From Nocardioides marmorisolisilvae (lineage in GTDB: Bacteria; Actinomycetota; Actinomycetes; Propionibacteriales; Nocardioidaceae), in contig NZ_CP134227.1 in the NCBI RefSeq assembly GCF_031656915.1, positions 620,001 to 684,000 on the forward strand: a stretch of DNA of 64,000 nt. Reading direction: 5' to 3'. The notes under the pieces were generated by a model. It made no database searches and was not told the DNA's origin. It saw only the letters and a list, made by a program, of their open reading frames with translations. Positions 34,066-42,536 of the stretch are shown one piece after another (within the stretch, counting starts at the first letter, position 1; each line of letters starts with the position of its first letter). The position numbers were made by a program, and so were the translations under genes.

Positions 34066-34367
34066 CAGTATCCATCTTCGGCGCCGACCGAGAGGTTGCC
34101 CTCGGCGACCGCGCGCTCGATCGACGCCCTCAGTCGAGGGCAGGACGCGTGCACCGGACGGCCGCCCGGCTCAGCGGACATCCTTGCGAACTCCTGGCAC
34201 TGCCCGAGCGCCTCGCCCGTCCATTGGACAGAGGTGTGGTGATCGCTGTTCTTCTTGACCTTCACCCGAGCGAGGCAGTCCAGGCAGGCGACCTCCGCGA
34301 GGCGCGCGTCGAGGTAGAGCCGCTGGTCCTCGGCGGTCTGCTCGGTGGTCGCCCCGAAGGAGAGCAT
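34065..34367 (-). CDS. Small Cys/His-rich protein coupled between kshA and kshB
   Basis: 100-aa protein of unknown function. ATG 34367 shares one base with the kshA stop and its own stop shares one base with the kshB start (TGATG at both ends), so it is translated in a chain with both hydroxylase components. Cys28 and Cys31 form CLDC, with Cys57, Cys76, His43, His44 and His73 following, a plausible metal or Fe-S site. There is no signal peptide or membrane segment. I do not recognise a named family. The position suggests a role in 3-ketosteroid hydroxylase assembly, electron transfer or regulation; that is inference. Confidence 0.75.
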   Translation of the reverse strand: MLSFGATTEQTAEDQRLYLDARLAEVACLDCLARVKVKKNSDHHTSVQWTGEALGQCQEFARMSAEPGGRPVHASCPRLRASIERAVAEGNLSVGAEDGY

Positions 34368-35536
34368 CAGGCGTGCGCCTCTGCGGCGCTGGTCGCACCG
34401 TCCTCCTCGGCTCTGCGCTTGAGGTTCTCCTCCACCTCCGCACGCCAGAACTCGTTCGCCTTGCTGGTGTCCACCTCGAACTCGAACCGTTCGACCATCT
34501 CCGGGGCGACGTCGGCCCTGTCCACGTAGAACTGCTCGTACCAGCGGCGCAGCTGGTAGACCGGGCCGTCCTCCTCGCACAACAGAGGGTTCTGCACAGG
34601 CGCCTTGTTCAGCCAGATGTGCACGTCCTGCAGGAAGCCTTGGCCGAACATCTCGGTGTACCGCGTGCCGATGTACTCGGTCGTCTTCTCGTCGACGCCC
34701 TGCGGCTTCTTCACCTTCAGCCCGTACTGGAGCACGAACGAGTTGTCACCGGTGGGCACATGGCAGTTCACCAGCACCACGTCGGTGATGAAGCCCTTAT
34801 AGTCGTTCTTGATCCAATTGACCATGAAGGCGGGCCCGAAGTACGTCGCCTCGGACTGCAGGGTGAGGCTCTCGTCGCCGTACCCCTCCCCCGCCATGTC
34901 GGGCCGGCCGGTCGACTCCATGAACTGCGTGGCCATGTGGCCCTCGAAGACGTTGCGGAAGTGCGTCGGGAACGCGAAGTGGATGTAGAAGAAGTGCGCC
35001 ATGTCGACGACGTTGTCGACGATCTCCCGGCAGTGTGCCGACGGCACGTCGAGGGTGTTCCAGGTCCAGTCCGTGTAGACCTCGGGATCCATGATGTCGT
35101 CGAGCGCGGGCGGCAGGATGTCCATCTCCGGCTCGGACCCTTCGACGTCGTGCCACACCATCAGCAAGCCATTGCGCTCAACCGCGGGGTACTTCTGGGT
35201 CCGGGCGCGCATCGGGACCCGGCGGGCGTACGGGATCGCCTTGCAGCGTCCGTCGCCACCCCAGCGCCAGTCATGGAACGGACAGGCGATCTCGTCGCCC
35301 TTGACGGTGCCCTGGGTGAGGTCGCCGCCCATGTGCCGGCAGTAGCCGTCCAGGACGTTCAGGCCGCCCTGGGAGTCGGCCCAGACCACCAGCTTGCCGT
35401 CGAAGGCGCGCACCTCGTGCGGCCGTCCGTCGCGAAAGGAGTCCGCGACACCGAGGCAGTGCCAGCCGCGCGCGAACCGGTCCGGCGGCGCTCCGCGGTC
35501 CAGGGTGCGGGACTCGCTGCTCGTGGTGCCCGTCAT
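34367..35536 (-). CDS. kshA: KshA, Rieske oxygenase of 3-ketosteroid 9-alpha-hydroxylase
   Basis: Terminal oxygenase that 9-alpha-hydroxylates androstenedione-type steroids, leading to opening of ring B. The 389-aa protein has an N-terminal Rieske domain (CRHMGGDLTQGTVKGDEIAC followed by PFHDWRW), and the mononuclear-iron motif in VDMAHFFYIHFAFP (H-x4-H) plus a C-terminal Asp. FPTHFRNVFEGHMATQF is typical of KshA. GGAGG precedes ATG 35536. A KstR box at 35587-35600 overlaps the probable -10 (TAGTCT, 35583-35588 on the minus strand). First gene of the kshA-orf-kshB operon. Confidence 0.95.
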   Translation of the reverse strand: MTGTTSSESRTLDRGAPPDRFARGWHCLGVADSFRDGRPHEVRAFDGKLVVWADSQGGLNVLDGYCRHMGGDLTQGTVKGDEIACPFHDWRWGGDGRCKAIPYARRVPMRARTQKYPAVERNGLLMVWHDVEGSEPEMDILPPALDDIMDPEVYTDWTWNTLDVPSAHCREIVDNVVDMAHFFYIHFAFPTHFRNVFEGHMATQFMESTGRPDMAGEGYGDESLTLQSEATYFGPAFMVNWIKNDYKGFITDVVLVNCHVPTGDNSFVLQYGLKVKKPQGVDEKTTEYIGTRYTEMFGQGFLQDVHIWLNKAPVQNPLLCEEDGPVYQLRRWYEQFYVDRADVAPEMVERFEFEVDTSKANEFWRAEVEENLKRRAEEDGATSAAEAHA

Positions 35537-35586
35537 GTCATTCCTCCAGTCGACCTTCGTACCGGCGTCCGGCTGGGCGCCCAGAC

Positions 35587-35600
35587 TAGAACAGGTTATA
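35587..35600. promoter_or_regulatory. KstR-type operator, kshA / fadE26 divergent promoter
   Basis: TAGAACAGGTTATA matches the KstR motif TnnAACnnGTTnnA at all defined positions. It overlaps the minus-strand -10 TAGTCT for kshA and lies 49 bp before the fadE26 ATG, so one site could repress both directions. Confidence 0.85.
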
Positions 35601-35649
35601 GTTTTGCACGAAGCCCGGCCATAGTCACGCAGCCCGGAAGGATGGTGGC

Positions 35650-36870
35650 ATGCGCATCGCGCTCACCGAGGAGCAGGAAGCCCTCCGCAAGCAGCTCCGG
35701 CACTACTTCACCGAGCTGGTCACGCCCGAGGTCCGAGCCGGTCTCGCTGCGGCGACCGGCGAGTTCGGCGACGCGGGCGTCTACAAGTCTGTGATCCGGC
35801 AGATCGGATCCGACGGGTGGTTGGGCATCGGCTGGCCCGAGGAGTACGGCGGCCAGAACCGTCCGATGATCGAGCAACTGCTGTTCACCGACGAGGCCGC
35901 GATCGCCGGCGTACCGATCCCCTACCTCACCTTGAACACCGTCGGTCCGACGATCATGCGATTCGGCACCGACGCTCAGAAGCAGGAGATCCTGCCGAAG
36001 ATCCTCACCGGAGACATGCACTTCTCGATCGGCTACTCCGAGCCGGAGTCAGGCACCGACCTCGCATCGCTCAAGACCCGCGCGCGCCTCGACCCATCGA
36101 CACGTCAAGCTCCGGACGGCGCGGACCCGGGACGCGGGGGCGAGTGGGTCATCAACGGGCAGAAGATGTGGACCTCGCTGATCCAGTACGCCGACTACGT
36201 CTGGCTGGCCTGTCGGACGGACCCCGACCTGCCGCGCCACAAGGGGCTCTCGATCATCCTGGTGCCGACCGACGCACCCGGCTTCTCCTACACCCCGGTG
36301 CACACGGTCGCGGGAGTGAGCACCAGCGCGACCTACTACGAGGACGTGCGCGTCCCCGAGGGCAACCTCGTCGGGGAGCTCAACGGCGGCTGGGCCCTGA
36401 TGACCAACCAGCTCAACCACGAGCGGGTCGCGCTGACCTCGGCCGCGCCGATGCTGCACTCGATCGAGCTGGTCACGCAATGGGCCCGGACCACCCGGGA
36501 GCCCGACGGCAGCCGGGTGATCGACTCCGAGTGGGTCCAGGTGCTGCTGGGCCGAGCGACGGCGCGGGCGGAGATGCTCAAGCTGCTGAACTGGAAGCTC
36601 GCGACCGCGACCACGGACCTCTCCCCCGCCGACGCCTCGGCGACCAAGGTCTACGGCTCCGAGACCGCCACCGAGGTCTATCGCGCCCTGATGGAGGTCG
36701 TCGGCCCGACCGCGCTGGTGCATGCCGACTCCGCCGGCGCCGAGCTTCACGGCCGGCTCGAGCGTTTCCACCGGTCGTCGCTGGTGATGACCTTCGGTGG
36801 CGGCACCAACGAGATCCAGCGCGACATCATCGGCTACACCGGCCTCGGCCTGCCCGCCGCCAAGCGTTGA
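35650..36870 (+). CDS. fadE26: Steroid acyl-CoA dehydrogenase subunit, FadE26/ChsE4-like
   Basis: One half of the FadE26-FadE27 (ChsE4-ChsE5) heterotetrameric acyl-CoA dehydrogenase that desaturates cholesterol side-chain CoA thioesters. The 406-aa protein has IGWPEEYGGQNR near residue 58, FSIGYSEPESGTDLASLKT near 128 and QKMWTSLIQYADYVW. The catalytic Glu is probably that in NQLNHERVAL; the alternative position before GTNEIQ is Gly (FGGGTNEIQRDI). The order with a second dehydrogenase and a FadD17-like ligase repeats M. tuberculosis Rv3504-Rv3506. GGAAGG precedes ATG 35650. Confidence 0.88.
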   Translation: MRIALTEEQEALRKQLRHYFTELVTPEVRAGLAAATGEFGDAGVYKSVIRQIGSDGWLGIGWPEEYGGQNRPMIEQLLFTDEAAIAGVPIPYLTLNTVGPTIMRFGTDAQKQEILPKILTGDMHFSIGYSEPESGTDLASLKTRARLDPSTRQAPDGADPGRGGEWVINGQKMWTSLIQYADYVWLACRTDPDLPRHKGLSIILVPTDAPGFSYTPVHTVAGVSTSATYYEDVRVPEGNLVGELNGGWALMTNQLNHERVALTSAAPMLHSIELVTQWARTTREPDGSRVIDSEWVQVLLGRATARAEMLKLLNWKLATATTDLSPADASATKVYGSETATEVYRALMEVVGPTALVHADSAGAELHGRLERFHRSSLVMTFGGGTNEIQRDIIGYTGLGLPAAKR

Positions 36871-36886
36871 GCACGGAAGGAACGCG

Positions 36887-37927
36887 ATGAACTTCGACCT
36901 GCCGACCGAGGCCACCGACGCCGCCGGGCTCGCGGCGACCATCCTGGCCGACCACTGCACCCCGGCGCGGCTGCGCGAGGTCGACGCTCTCGAGGAGCGC
37001 ATCGACCGATCCCTCTGGGCGGCTCTGGGCGAGGCCGGGCTTCTGGGGCTGGCGGTCCCGGAGGACGCGGGAGGCGCCGGGCTCGGCCTTCTCGAGGTGG
37101 CGGCGGTCCTCGTGGAGGCCGGGCGCGCGGTCGCGCCGGTGCCGATCGGCACCCACGCTGTCGCTGCGATGACGCTCGCCGAGGTCGGCGACAGCCACGT
37201 GCGAGAGACGTGGCTTCCCCGGGCCGCAAGCGGAGAGGCGCTGCTCACCGCGGCGGTCGATCGCGACCGGGCCGGGTCGTTCAGCGTGGTCCAGGCGGGT
37301 ACCGCGGCCGACGCGTTCGTGCTGCCGACGCCCGACCGGTCAGGCCTGGTCCTCCTCACCCCGGACGCCCCGGGGGTGCGGATCGAGCCCCAGCGGATCA
37401 CCGATGGCGACCTCGCGGCCCGGATCACCGTCGACGCCGATGCTTTCGACGACCGACCCACGCTCGGCGGCCCCGAGGCCGTCGACCGACTCGCCGACCG
37501 ACTCGCGGTCGCCGAGGTGGCGCACCAGGTCGGCGTCGTCGACGGCGCGCTGGCGCTGACCGCGCAGTACGCCCGCAGCCGGGAGCAGTTCGGCCGTCCG
37601 ATCGGCACGTTCCAGGCGGTGTCGCAGCGGCTGGCCGACGGCTACATCGACGTCCTCGGGGCCCGACTGGTGCTGTGGCAGGCCGCCTGGCGACTGTCCG
37701 AGTCACTGCCGGCCACCGTCGAGATCGCAGCGGCACGCATGTGGGCCGCCGACGCCGGACACCGACTCGCGCACACCGCAGTCCATGTGCACGGCGGCGT
37801 CGGGATCGACCTCGACGGGGAGACGCACCGCTATTTCACCGCTGCTAAGTGCAGCGAGTTCCTTCTCGGCGGGAGCACGGCAGCAGCACGGCGGATCGGC
37901 GCGGAGCTGGCCGCTTCCGGGGCCTGA
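36887..37927 (+). CDS. fadE27: Steroid acyl-CoA dehydrogenase subunit, FadE27/ChsE5-like
   Basis: Second subunit of the heteromeric dehydrogenase. At 346 aa it is shorter than its partner. It has LGLAVPEDAGGAGLGLLEVA in the N-terminal domain and FAD/interface residues SREQFGRPIGTFQAVSQRLA, but no Glu is evident at either usual catalytic position (the C-terminal loop reads GGSTAAARRIG). This fits the known division in which one subunit supplies the catalytic base. ATG 36887 follows GGAAGG, 16 bp after fadE26, and the next gene begins three bases after its stop. Confidence 0.87.
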   Translation: MNFDLPTEATDAAGLAATILADHCTPARLREVDALEERIDRSLWAALGEAGLLGLAVPEDAGGAGLGLLEVAAVLVEAGRAVAPVPIGTHAVAAMTLAEVGDSHVRETWLPRAASGEALLTAAVDRDRAGSFSVVQAGTAADAFVLPTPDRSGLVLLTPDAPGVRIEPQRITDGDLAARITVDADAFDDRPTLGGPEAVDRLADRLAVAEVAHQVGVVDGALALTAQYARSREQFGRPIGTFQAVSQRLADGYIDVLGARLVLWQAAWRLSESLPATVEIAAARMWAADAGHRLAHTAVHVHGGVGIDLDGETHRYFTAAKCSEFLLGGSTAAARRIGAELAASGA

Positions 37928-37930
37928 CCG

Positions 37931-39496
37931 ATGTCCACGGTCCGCGATGAGCTCCTCGTCTTGGCCGACTCCGACCGCCCGGCACTGCGCTGGCGCGAGG
38001 GTGCGGCGCTGCGCGAGCTGACCTGGACCGAGTACGTCGCCGCCGCCCAGGCCCTGGCACACCGACTCGAGGCCCGACTCGACCCGGGACGGCCGCCGCA
38101 CGTCGGCGTACTCCTCGACAACGGCCCCGACCTGGCCATCCACCTGCCTGCGGCCGGCCTCGGCGGGCACGTGCTGGTCGGGCTGAACACGACCCGTCGC
38201 GGGGACGCACTGGCCGCCGACGTCCGCAAGGCCGACTGCCAAGTCCTGGTCACCGACTCCGCCCACGCCGGGCTGTTGGACGACCTCGACCTCGGCGACG
38301 TCGAGGTCGTGTTCGGCGATGCGCTCGACCGGCCCGAGCGGATACCCCTGATCCACACGCCTGTCGCGGGGCTGACCGAGGACTCGCTGTTCATGCTGAT
38401 CTTCACCTCCGGCACCAGCGGCGACCCCAAGGCGGTCCGAGTCACCCACCGCAAGGTGACCGAGCCCGCGGCGTACGTCGCCGAGCGGCTCGGGCTCACC
38501 CCCGACGACGTGCACTACGTCTCGATGCCGTTGTTCCACTCCAACGGCGTGCTGGCGGGGTGGGCACCTGCCCTCCATCGCGGCGCGACGATCGCCCCCG
38601 CCGTCTTCTCGGCACGCGGCTTCCTCGACGACGTCCGCGCGCTCGGGGCGACGTACGCGAACTACGTCGGCAAGCCGCTGAGCTACGTGCTCGCCACCCA
38701 CGAGCGACCGGACGACGCCGACAACCCGCTCCGCCTGGTGTTCGGCAACGAGGCCGGCGACCGGGACACCGCGGAGTTCGGTCGCCGCTTCGGCTGCCGG
38801 GTGATCGATGGCTTCGGCTCGACCGAGAACGCCGTGGTGATCAGCCGGATCGAGGGCACCCCTGCCGGATCCCTCGGCCGACCGCTCGACGGCGTGGCGG
38901 TGCTCGATCCGGCCACCGGGCAGGAGTGCCCGCGGGCTAGGTACGACGCGGACGGCCGAGTCGCCAACCTCGACGACTGCGTCGGAGAGCTGGTCAACAC
39001 GACGGGTGCCGGCCAGTTCGCCGGCTACTACAACGACCCCGAGGCGACCGCGGAGCGGATGCGCGGCGGGATGTACTGGAGCGGGGACCTCGCCTACCGC
39101 GACGCCGACGGCTGGGTGTTCTACGCCGGCCGCACCAGCGACTGGCTGCGGGTCGACGGAGAGAATCTCGCGGCCGCGCCCATCGAGCGCATCCTGTTGC
39201 GGCACCCAGCCATCGCCGAGGCCGCTGTGTACGGGGTGCCCGACCCGCTGTCCGGGGACCAGCTGGTGGCCGCACTGGTGCTCCGTGGCCCGCTCACCCC
39301 CGAGGACTTCGGGCTGTTCCTGGCCGGGCAGGCCGACCTCGGCACGAAGTCGTGGCCACGGCATGTGCATGTGCTCACGGCTCTCCCCCGAACGGCGACG
39401 AACAAGGTGCTCAAGCGGGCCCTGCAGGCTTGCGGTATCGGCGGATCGACCTGGCTGCGCGAGGAGCGCGGAACCCGTTACACGGCGGCAGGCTGA
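37931..39496 (+). CDS. fadD17: Steroid side-chain acyl-CoA ligase, FadD17-like
   Basis: Adenylate-forming CoA ligase. In M. tuberculosis FadD17 activates steroids with a shortened (C5) side chain. The 521-aa protein has the P-loop FMLIFTSGTSGDPKAVRVTH near residue 153, DGFGSTENAVVISR, the acidic YWSGDLAYRDADGW motif and a C-terminal PRTATNKVLKRAL with the catalytic Lys. It starts three bases after fadE27, completing the fadE26-fadE27-fadD17 unit. Assignment to FadD17 rests mainly on this context. Regulation would be from the KstR site at 35587. Confidence 0.86.
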   Translation: MSTVRDELLVLADSDRPALRWREGAALRELTWTEYVAAAQALAHRLEARLDPGRPPHVGVLLDNGPDLAIHLPAAGLGGHVLVGLNTTRRGDALAADVRKADCQVLVTDSAHAGLLDDLDLGDVEVVFGDALDRPERIPLIHTPVAGLTEDSLFMLIFTSGTSGDPKAVRVTHRKVTEPAAYVAERLGLTPDDVHYVSMPLFHSNGVLAGWAPALHRGATIAPAVFSARGFLDDVRALGATYANYVGKPLSYVLATHERPDDADNPLRLVFGNEAGDRDTAEFGRRFGCRVIDGFGSTENAVVISRIEGTPAGSLGRPLDGVAVLDPATGQECPRARYDADGRVANLDDCVGELVNTTGAGQFAGYYNDPEATAERMRGGMYWSGDLAYRDADGWVFYAGRTSDWLRVDGENLAAAPIERILLRHPAIAEAAVYGVPDPLSGDQLVAALVLRGPLTPEDFGLFLAGQADLGTKSWPRHVHVLTALPRTATNKVLKRALQACGIGGSTWLREERGTRYTAAG

Positions 39497-39852
39497 CACA
39501 GGTCCCCTAGGGCCGAGGCCAGCAGCGCCAGCGCCGCGCGCAGGTCCGCGATCCGTGTGGCCGAACCCGCGAGCGTCCCGGACATGTGCCTATACCATCG
39601 AACACACATACGATATCCAAGAGATTCGCGGACCCGTGGACGGTGGACCTGTGGAGGTGACTTCACCGATGAATCCCTACCTGGCGGCGTCATCTCGTGC
39701 TTGGGCGTCCTCGTCGATCCGAGATCTGGTAGCCATGGGGTCGACGCAACTGATGCGGGAGTTGTCACGTCGACCTGTCGTATCGATGCGAACCCGTTCG
39801 TGGTGAGGGTGAGAGGCGGTCGCCGGGACCGCCCGCAACTGTGGAGGACACA
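39497..39852. other. 356-bp gap with no convincing gene; possible decayed sequence
   Basis: Composition is less GC-biased than its surroundings. A sequence at 39598-39613, TCGAACACACATACGA, resembles a LexA box with a degenerate right half. A plus-strand frame across 39557-39856 is rich in Arg, Cys and Gly without domain character, and a minus-strand peptide of 35 codons near 39481-39588 has a TATAGG just upstream. The region may be the worn remnant of a mobile or damage-inducible gene; it also must hold the promoter of the YCII/sigma pair. GGAGG at 39843 is the ribosome-binding site of the next gene. Confidence 0.35.
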
Positions 39853-40215
39853 ATGACGCACTACTTGATGACCGTGCACGGGCCCGCCGACCGCGACGAG
39901 TTCGGCAACTACGGTTCGAAGGAGGAGATGGAGGCGGCCTTCGCAGCGACCGGCGTCTTCAACGACAGGCTGCACGCCGAGGGCTACTGGGTCTTCGCCG
40001 GCGGTCTGGAGCCGGCATCCACCGCCACCGTCGTCGACGGTCAGGGCGAGACCCCCGTGCTCACCGACGGCCCCTACCTGGAGACCAAGGAGGTCATCGG
40101 AGGCTTCTGGGTGATCGACGCTCCCGACCTCGACGTGGCGCTCAGGCTCGCCGCCGAGGGGTCACGCGCGTGCCGTGGCAAGGTCGAGGTCCGACCGTTC
40201 GAGGGCATCGCCTGA
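39853..40215 (+). CDS. YCII-related (DGPF) protein
   Basis: 120-aa protein of the YCII/DGPF family (dimeric alpha+beta barrel). The signature is DGPYLETKEVIGGFWVIDA near residue 73; the first half has MTHYLMTVHGPADRDEFG. ATG 39853 is preceded by GGAGG. It ends 19 bp before an ECF sigma factor gene. Genes of this family are the characteristic neighbours of ECF42-group sigma factors, which fits the next gene exactly. Catalytic function is unproven; some members bind small ligands. Confidence 0.87.
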   Translation: MTHYLMTVHGPADRDEFGNYGSKEEMEAAFAATGVFNDRLHAEGYWVFAGGLEPASTATVVDGQGETPVLTDGPYLETKEVIGGFWVIDAPDLDVALRLAAEGSRACRGKVEVRPFEGIA

Positions 40216-40234
40216 GCTGCTCGGACCCGAACCC

Positions 40235-41449
40235 ATGATGCAGAGCAGGACGGCGGCCGTCGAGCAGGTCTTTCGCGAGGAGTACGGCCGCCTGATCGCC
40301 TCGCTGGTACGCCGGTTCGGCGACATCGACCTCGCCGAGGACGCGGCGAGCGAGGCTCTCGTCGCGGCGCTGGAGAGATGGCCGACTGCCGGCGTACCGC
40401 CCAACCCGGGCGGCTGGCTCACCACGACCGCGAGCCACCGCGCGATCGACCGAATCCGCCGCGAGAACAAGCGCGACGCGAAGCACCAGGCGGCTCTGAT
40501 GATCCACGACGACACAGCGCACGAGCCCACCGGCATCATCGAGGACGACCGCCTCCGGCTCATCTTCACCTGCTGCCATCCTGCGCTCGCGCCGGAGGCC
40601 CGGATCGCCCTGACGCTCCGTCTGCTCGGCGGACTGACCGTGGCGGAGATCGCGCAGGCGTTCCTCGTGCCGGAGACCACGATCGCGCAGCGCATCACCA
40701 GGGCCAAGAGGAAGATCGCCGCGGCGAAGGTGCCCTACCGGGTGCCCGAAGCAGCCGATCTCGCAGAACGGCTCGGCGGCGTCCTGACCGTGCTGTACCT
40801 CGTCTTCAACGAGGGCTACCTCGCGACCGGGGACGGCAGCCCGATTCGTGCCGAGCTGACCGGCGAAGCCATCCGGTTGGCCCGGACCCTCCGCCAATTG
40901 ATGCCCGCCGAGCCCGAGGTTGCCGGCCTCCTCGCGCTGCTGGTGCTCACCGAGGCCAGGCGCGAGGCCCGGGTGCGCAACGGGCAGCTGGTCCCGCTCG
41001 CCGAGCAGGACCGCGCCGGCTGGGACCACCGGCTGATCGCCGAGGGCCACGCCCTGGTCCGTGAGTGCCTCGCCATCAACCGGCCCGGTCGCTACCAGAT
41101 CCTGGCCGCGATCAATGCCGTGCACACCGATGCACGCTCCGCAGCCGACACCGACTGGTCACAGGTCGTCGCGCTCTACGACCAGCTGCTCCGGTTCGAC
41201 CCGTCGCCGATCGTGGCCCTCAATCGCGCGGTCGCGATCGCGGAGCTCGACGGTCCCGAGGTCGCTCTCGCGCTGGTCGATCGGCTGCCGCTCGACGGCT
41301 ACCACGCGTGGCACGCAACGCGGGCCGACCTGCTGCGCAGACTGGGCCGGAGCGCCGAGGCGAGGGCGGCGTACGGCGAAGCCATCGCTGCCACCCAGAA
41401 CTCCGCCGAGCGGGCCTATCTGGGTCGCAAGCGTGGCGAGCTGGTGTGA
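40235..41449 (+). CDS. ECF sigma factor with C-terminal TPR-like extension (ECF42-type)
   Basis: 404-aa extracytoplasmic-function sigma factor. Region 2 is visible in DIDLAEDAASEALVAALERW and NPGGWLTTTASHRAIDRIRR, and region 4 in LTVAEIAQAFLVPETTIAQR. The 220-residue C-terminal extension is alpha-helical and ends in TPR-like helices (RRLGRSAEARAAYGEAI). This long tail plus a YCII/DGPF neighbour defines the ECF42 group, which has no anti-sigma factor; the tail is thought to control activity. ATG 40235 was chosen; an open frame extends 20 codons upstream into the YCII gene. It converges with the quinone reductase gene. Confidence 0.9.
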   Translation: MMQSRTAAVEQVFREEYGRLIASLVRRFGDIDLAEDAASEALVAALERWPTAGVPPNPGGWLTTTASHRAIDRIRRENKRDAKHQAALMIHDDTAHEPTGIIEDDRLRLIFTCCHPALAPEARIALTLRLLGGLTVAEIAQAFLVPETTIAQRITRAKRKIAAAKVPYRVPEAADLAERLGGVLTVLYLVFNEGYLATGDGSPIRAELTGEAIRLARTLRQLMPAEPEVAGLLALLVLTEARREARVRNGQLVPLAEQDRAGWDHRLIAEGHALVRECLAINRPGRYQILAAINAVHTDARSAADTDWSQVVALYDQLLRFDPSPIVALNRAVAIAELDGPEVALALVDRLPLDGYHAWHATRADLLRRLGRSAEARAAYGEAIAATQNSAERAYLGRKRGELV

Positions 41450-41492
41450 GCCGTCGTCTCGTCCACGGCCGTTGTCAGTGACCCCGACCGGC

Positions 41493-42518
41493 TCACTCGA
41501 TGACGTCGATGAGCACCTTCCCGACCGCTCCGCCCTCGACCGCAGCGTGGGCCTTCGCGGTGTCGGCCAGGGAGAAGTGGTGCAGCGGAAGCCCGTGGTC
41601 CGCACCGACGCCGACGGCCCGGTCCTGGACGGCCGCGGCGATGTCCTCGAGCGCCCGGCGTCGCCACCCGGCGGGCGCGGTGTAGAGGAGCACGAACTGC
41701 CAGCGGGCATTGCGCGTCATCAGTTCACGGACGGGCAGGGTCAGCTCATCGTCGGGGGTGCCGGCGTACGCCGCCACGCAACCACCGTTGGCGACCAGCT
41801 GGGCGTCGAGGGCCGCGTTGGCGGCCGGCGCCACCTCGACGATCGTGTCGGCACCGTGCGGAGCGATGCCGCCGACGACCGCGACGACGTCCTGCCGGGT
41901 GTAGTCGACGACGTGATCGGCGCCCGCCAGTCGGGCGAGCGTGGCCTTCTCCGGGCTGCTCACCGTCGTGATCACGGTCGCGTCCGACCATCGGGCCAGC
42001 TGGATCGCGGCGTTGCCGACCGCACCGGCTCCCCCGGCCACCAACACCGTCCGTCCCTGCAGCGTGCCCGGGCCGAGCCGCTGCGGACCGTCCTCCCCCA
42101 CCGTGAGGCACCGGTGCGCCGTCATGAAGGGGACGCCGAGGCTGGCACCGAGGTCGTACGACGCGGTCTCGGGCAGCGTGATCGCATGGGTCGCCGGAAT
42201 CACGGCGTACTCCTGGGCGGTGCCGCCGTGGGGACGGTCGTGGGCGCCCTCCCAGATCCAGACCCGCAGTCCCAGCAGAGCAGCCTCGACACCGGGACCG
42301 ACCGCGTCGACCTCGCCGGCACCGTCCTGGTTGGGCACCTGGGGATGCTCGAGCGCCGCGCCCGGTGCCGCGCCGCGTCGGGACTTCCAGTCGGTCGGGT
42401 TGACCCCGGACCGGTGCACCATCACCCGGACCTCACCCGGGCCCGGCTCCGGTAGGGGACGCTCCTCGACGGTGAGCACGTCGGTCCCGCCGGTCACGGT
42501 GTAGAGCACGGATCGCAT
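41493..42518 (-). CDS. Zinc-independent alcohol dehydrogenase / NADPH:quinone reductase (MDR family)
   Basis: 341-aa medium-chain dehydrogenase/reductase. It has VHRSGVNPTDWKSRRG in the catalytic domain, without the zinc ligands of true alcohol dehydrogenases, and an NADP-binding VLVAGGAGAVGNAAIQLAR. C-terminal GGAVGKVLIDVIE is usual for quinone oxidoreductases. ATG 42518 is fixed by the TAACGT -10 box seven bases upstream; an upstream in-frame start would add six residues. Its substrate is unknown. It sits just after lysE on the same strand but with its own promoter. Confidence 0.88.
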   Translation of the reverse strand: MRSVLYTVTGGTDVLTVEERPLPEPGPGEVRVMVHRSGVNPTDWKSRRGAAPGAALEHPQVPNQDGAGEVDAVGPGVEAALLGLRVWIWEGAHDRPHGGTAQEYAVIPATHAITLPETASYDLGASLGVPFMTAHRCLTVGEDGPQRLGPGTLQGRTVLVAGGAGAVGNAAIQLARWSDATVITTVSSPEKATLARLAGADHVVDYTRQDVVAVVGGIAPHGADTIVEVAPAANAALDAQLVANGGCVAAYAGTPDDELTLPVRELMTRNARWQFVLLYTAPAGWRRRALEDIAAAVQDRAVGVGADHGLPLHHFSLADTAKAHAAVEGGAVGKVLIDVIE

Positions 42519-42525
42519 GCTTGAG

Positions 42526-42531
42526 ACGTTA
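42526..42531 (-). promoter_or_regulatory. -10 box of the quinone reductase gene
   Basis: Minus-strand TAACGT lies seven bases before ATG 42518, indicating a leaderless transcript separate from lysE. Confidence 0.45.
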
Positions 42532-42536
42532 CCCAC

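Noticed and set aside
34065-34580. Longer version of the small ksh-linked gene starting 71 codons upstream
   Set aside because: The extra part is antisense-free but overlaps kshA in another frame and is Arg/Gly-rich; the ATG sharing a base with the kshA stop is far more likely.
39557-39856. 99-codon plus-strand frame before the YCII gene
   Set aside because: No domain or motif, no ribosome-binding site, and residue composition looks random; described as part of the gap instead.
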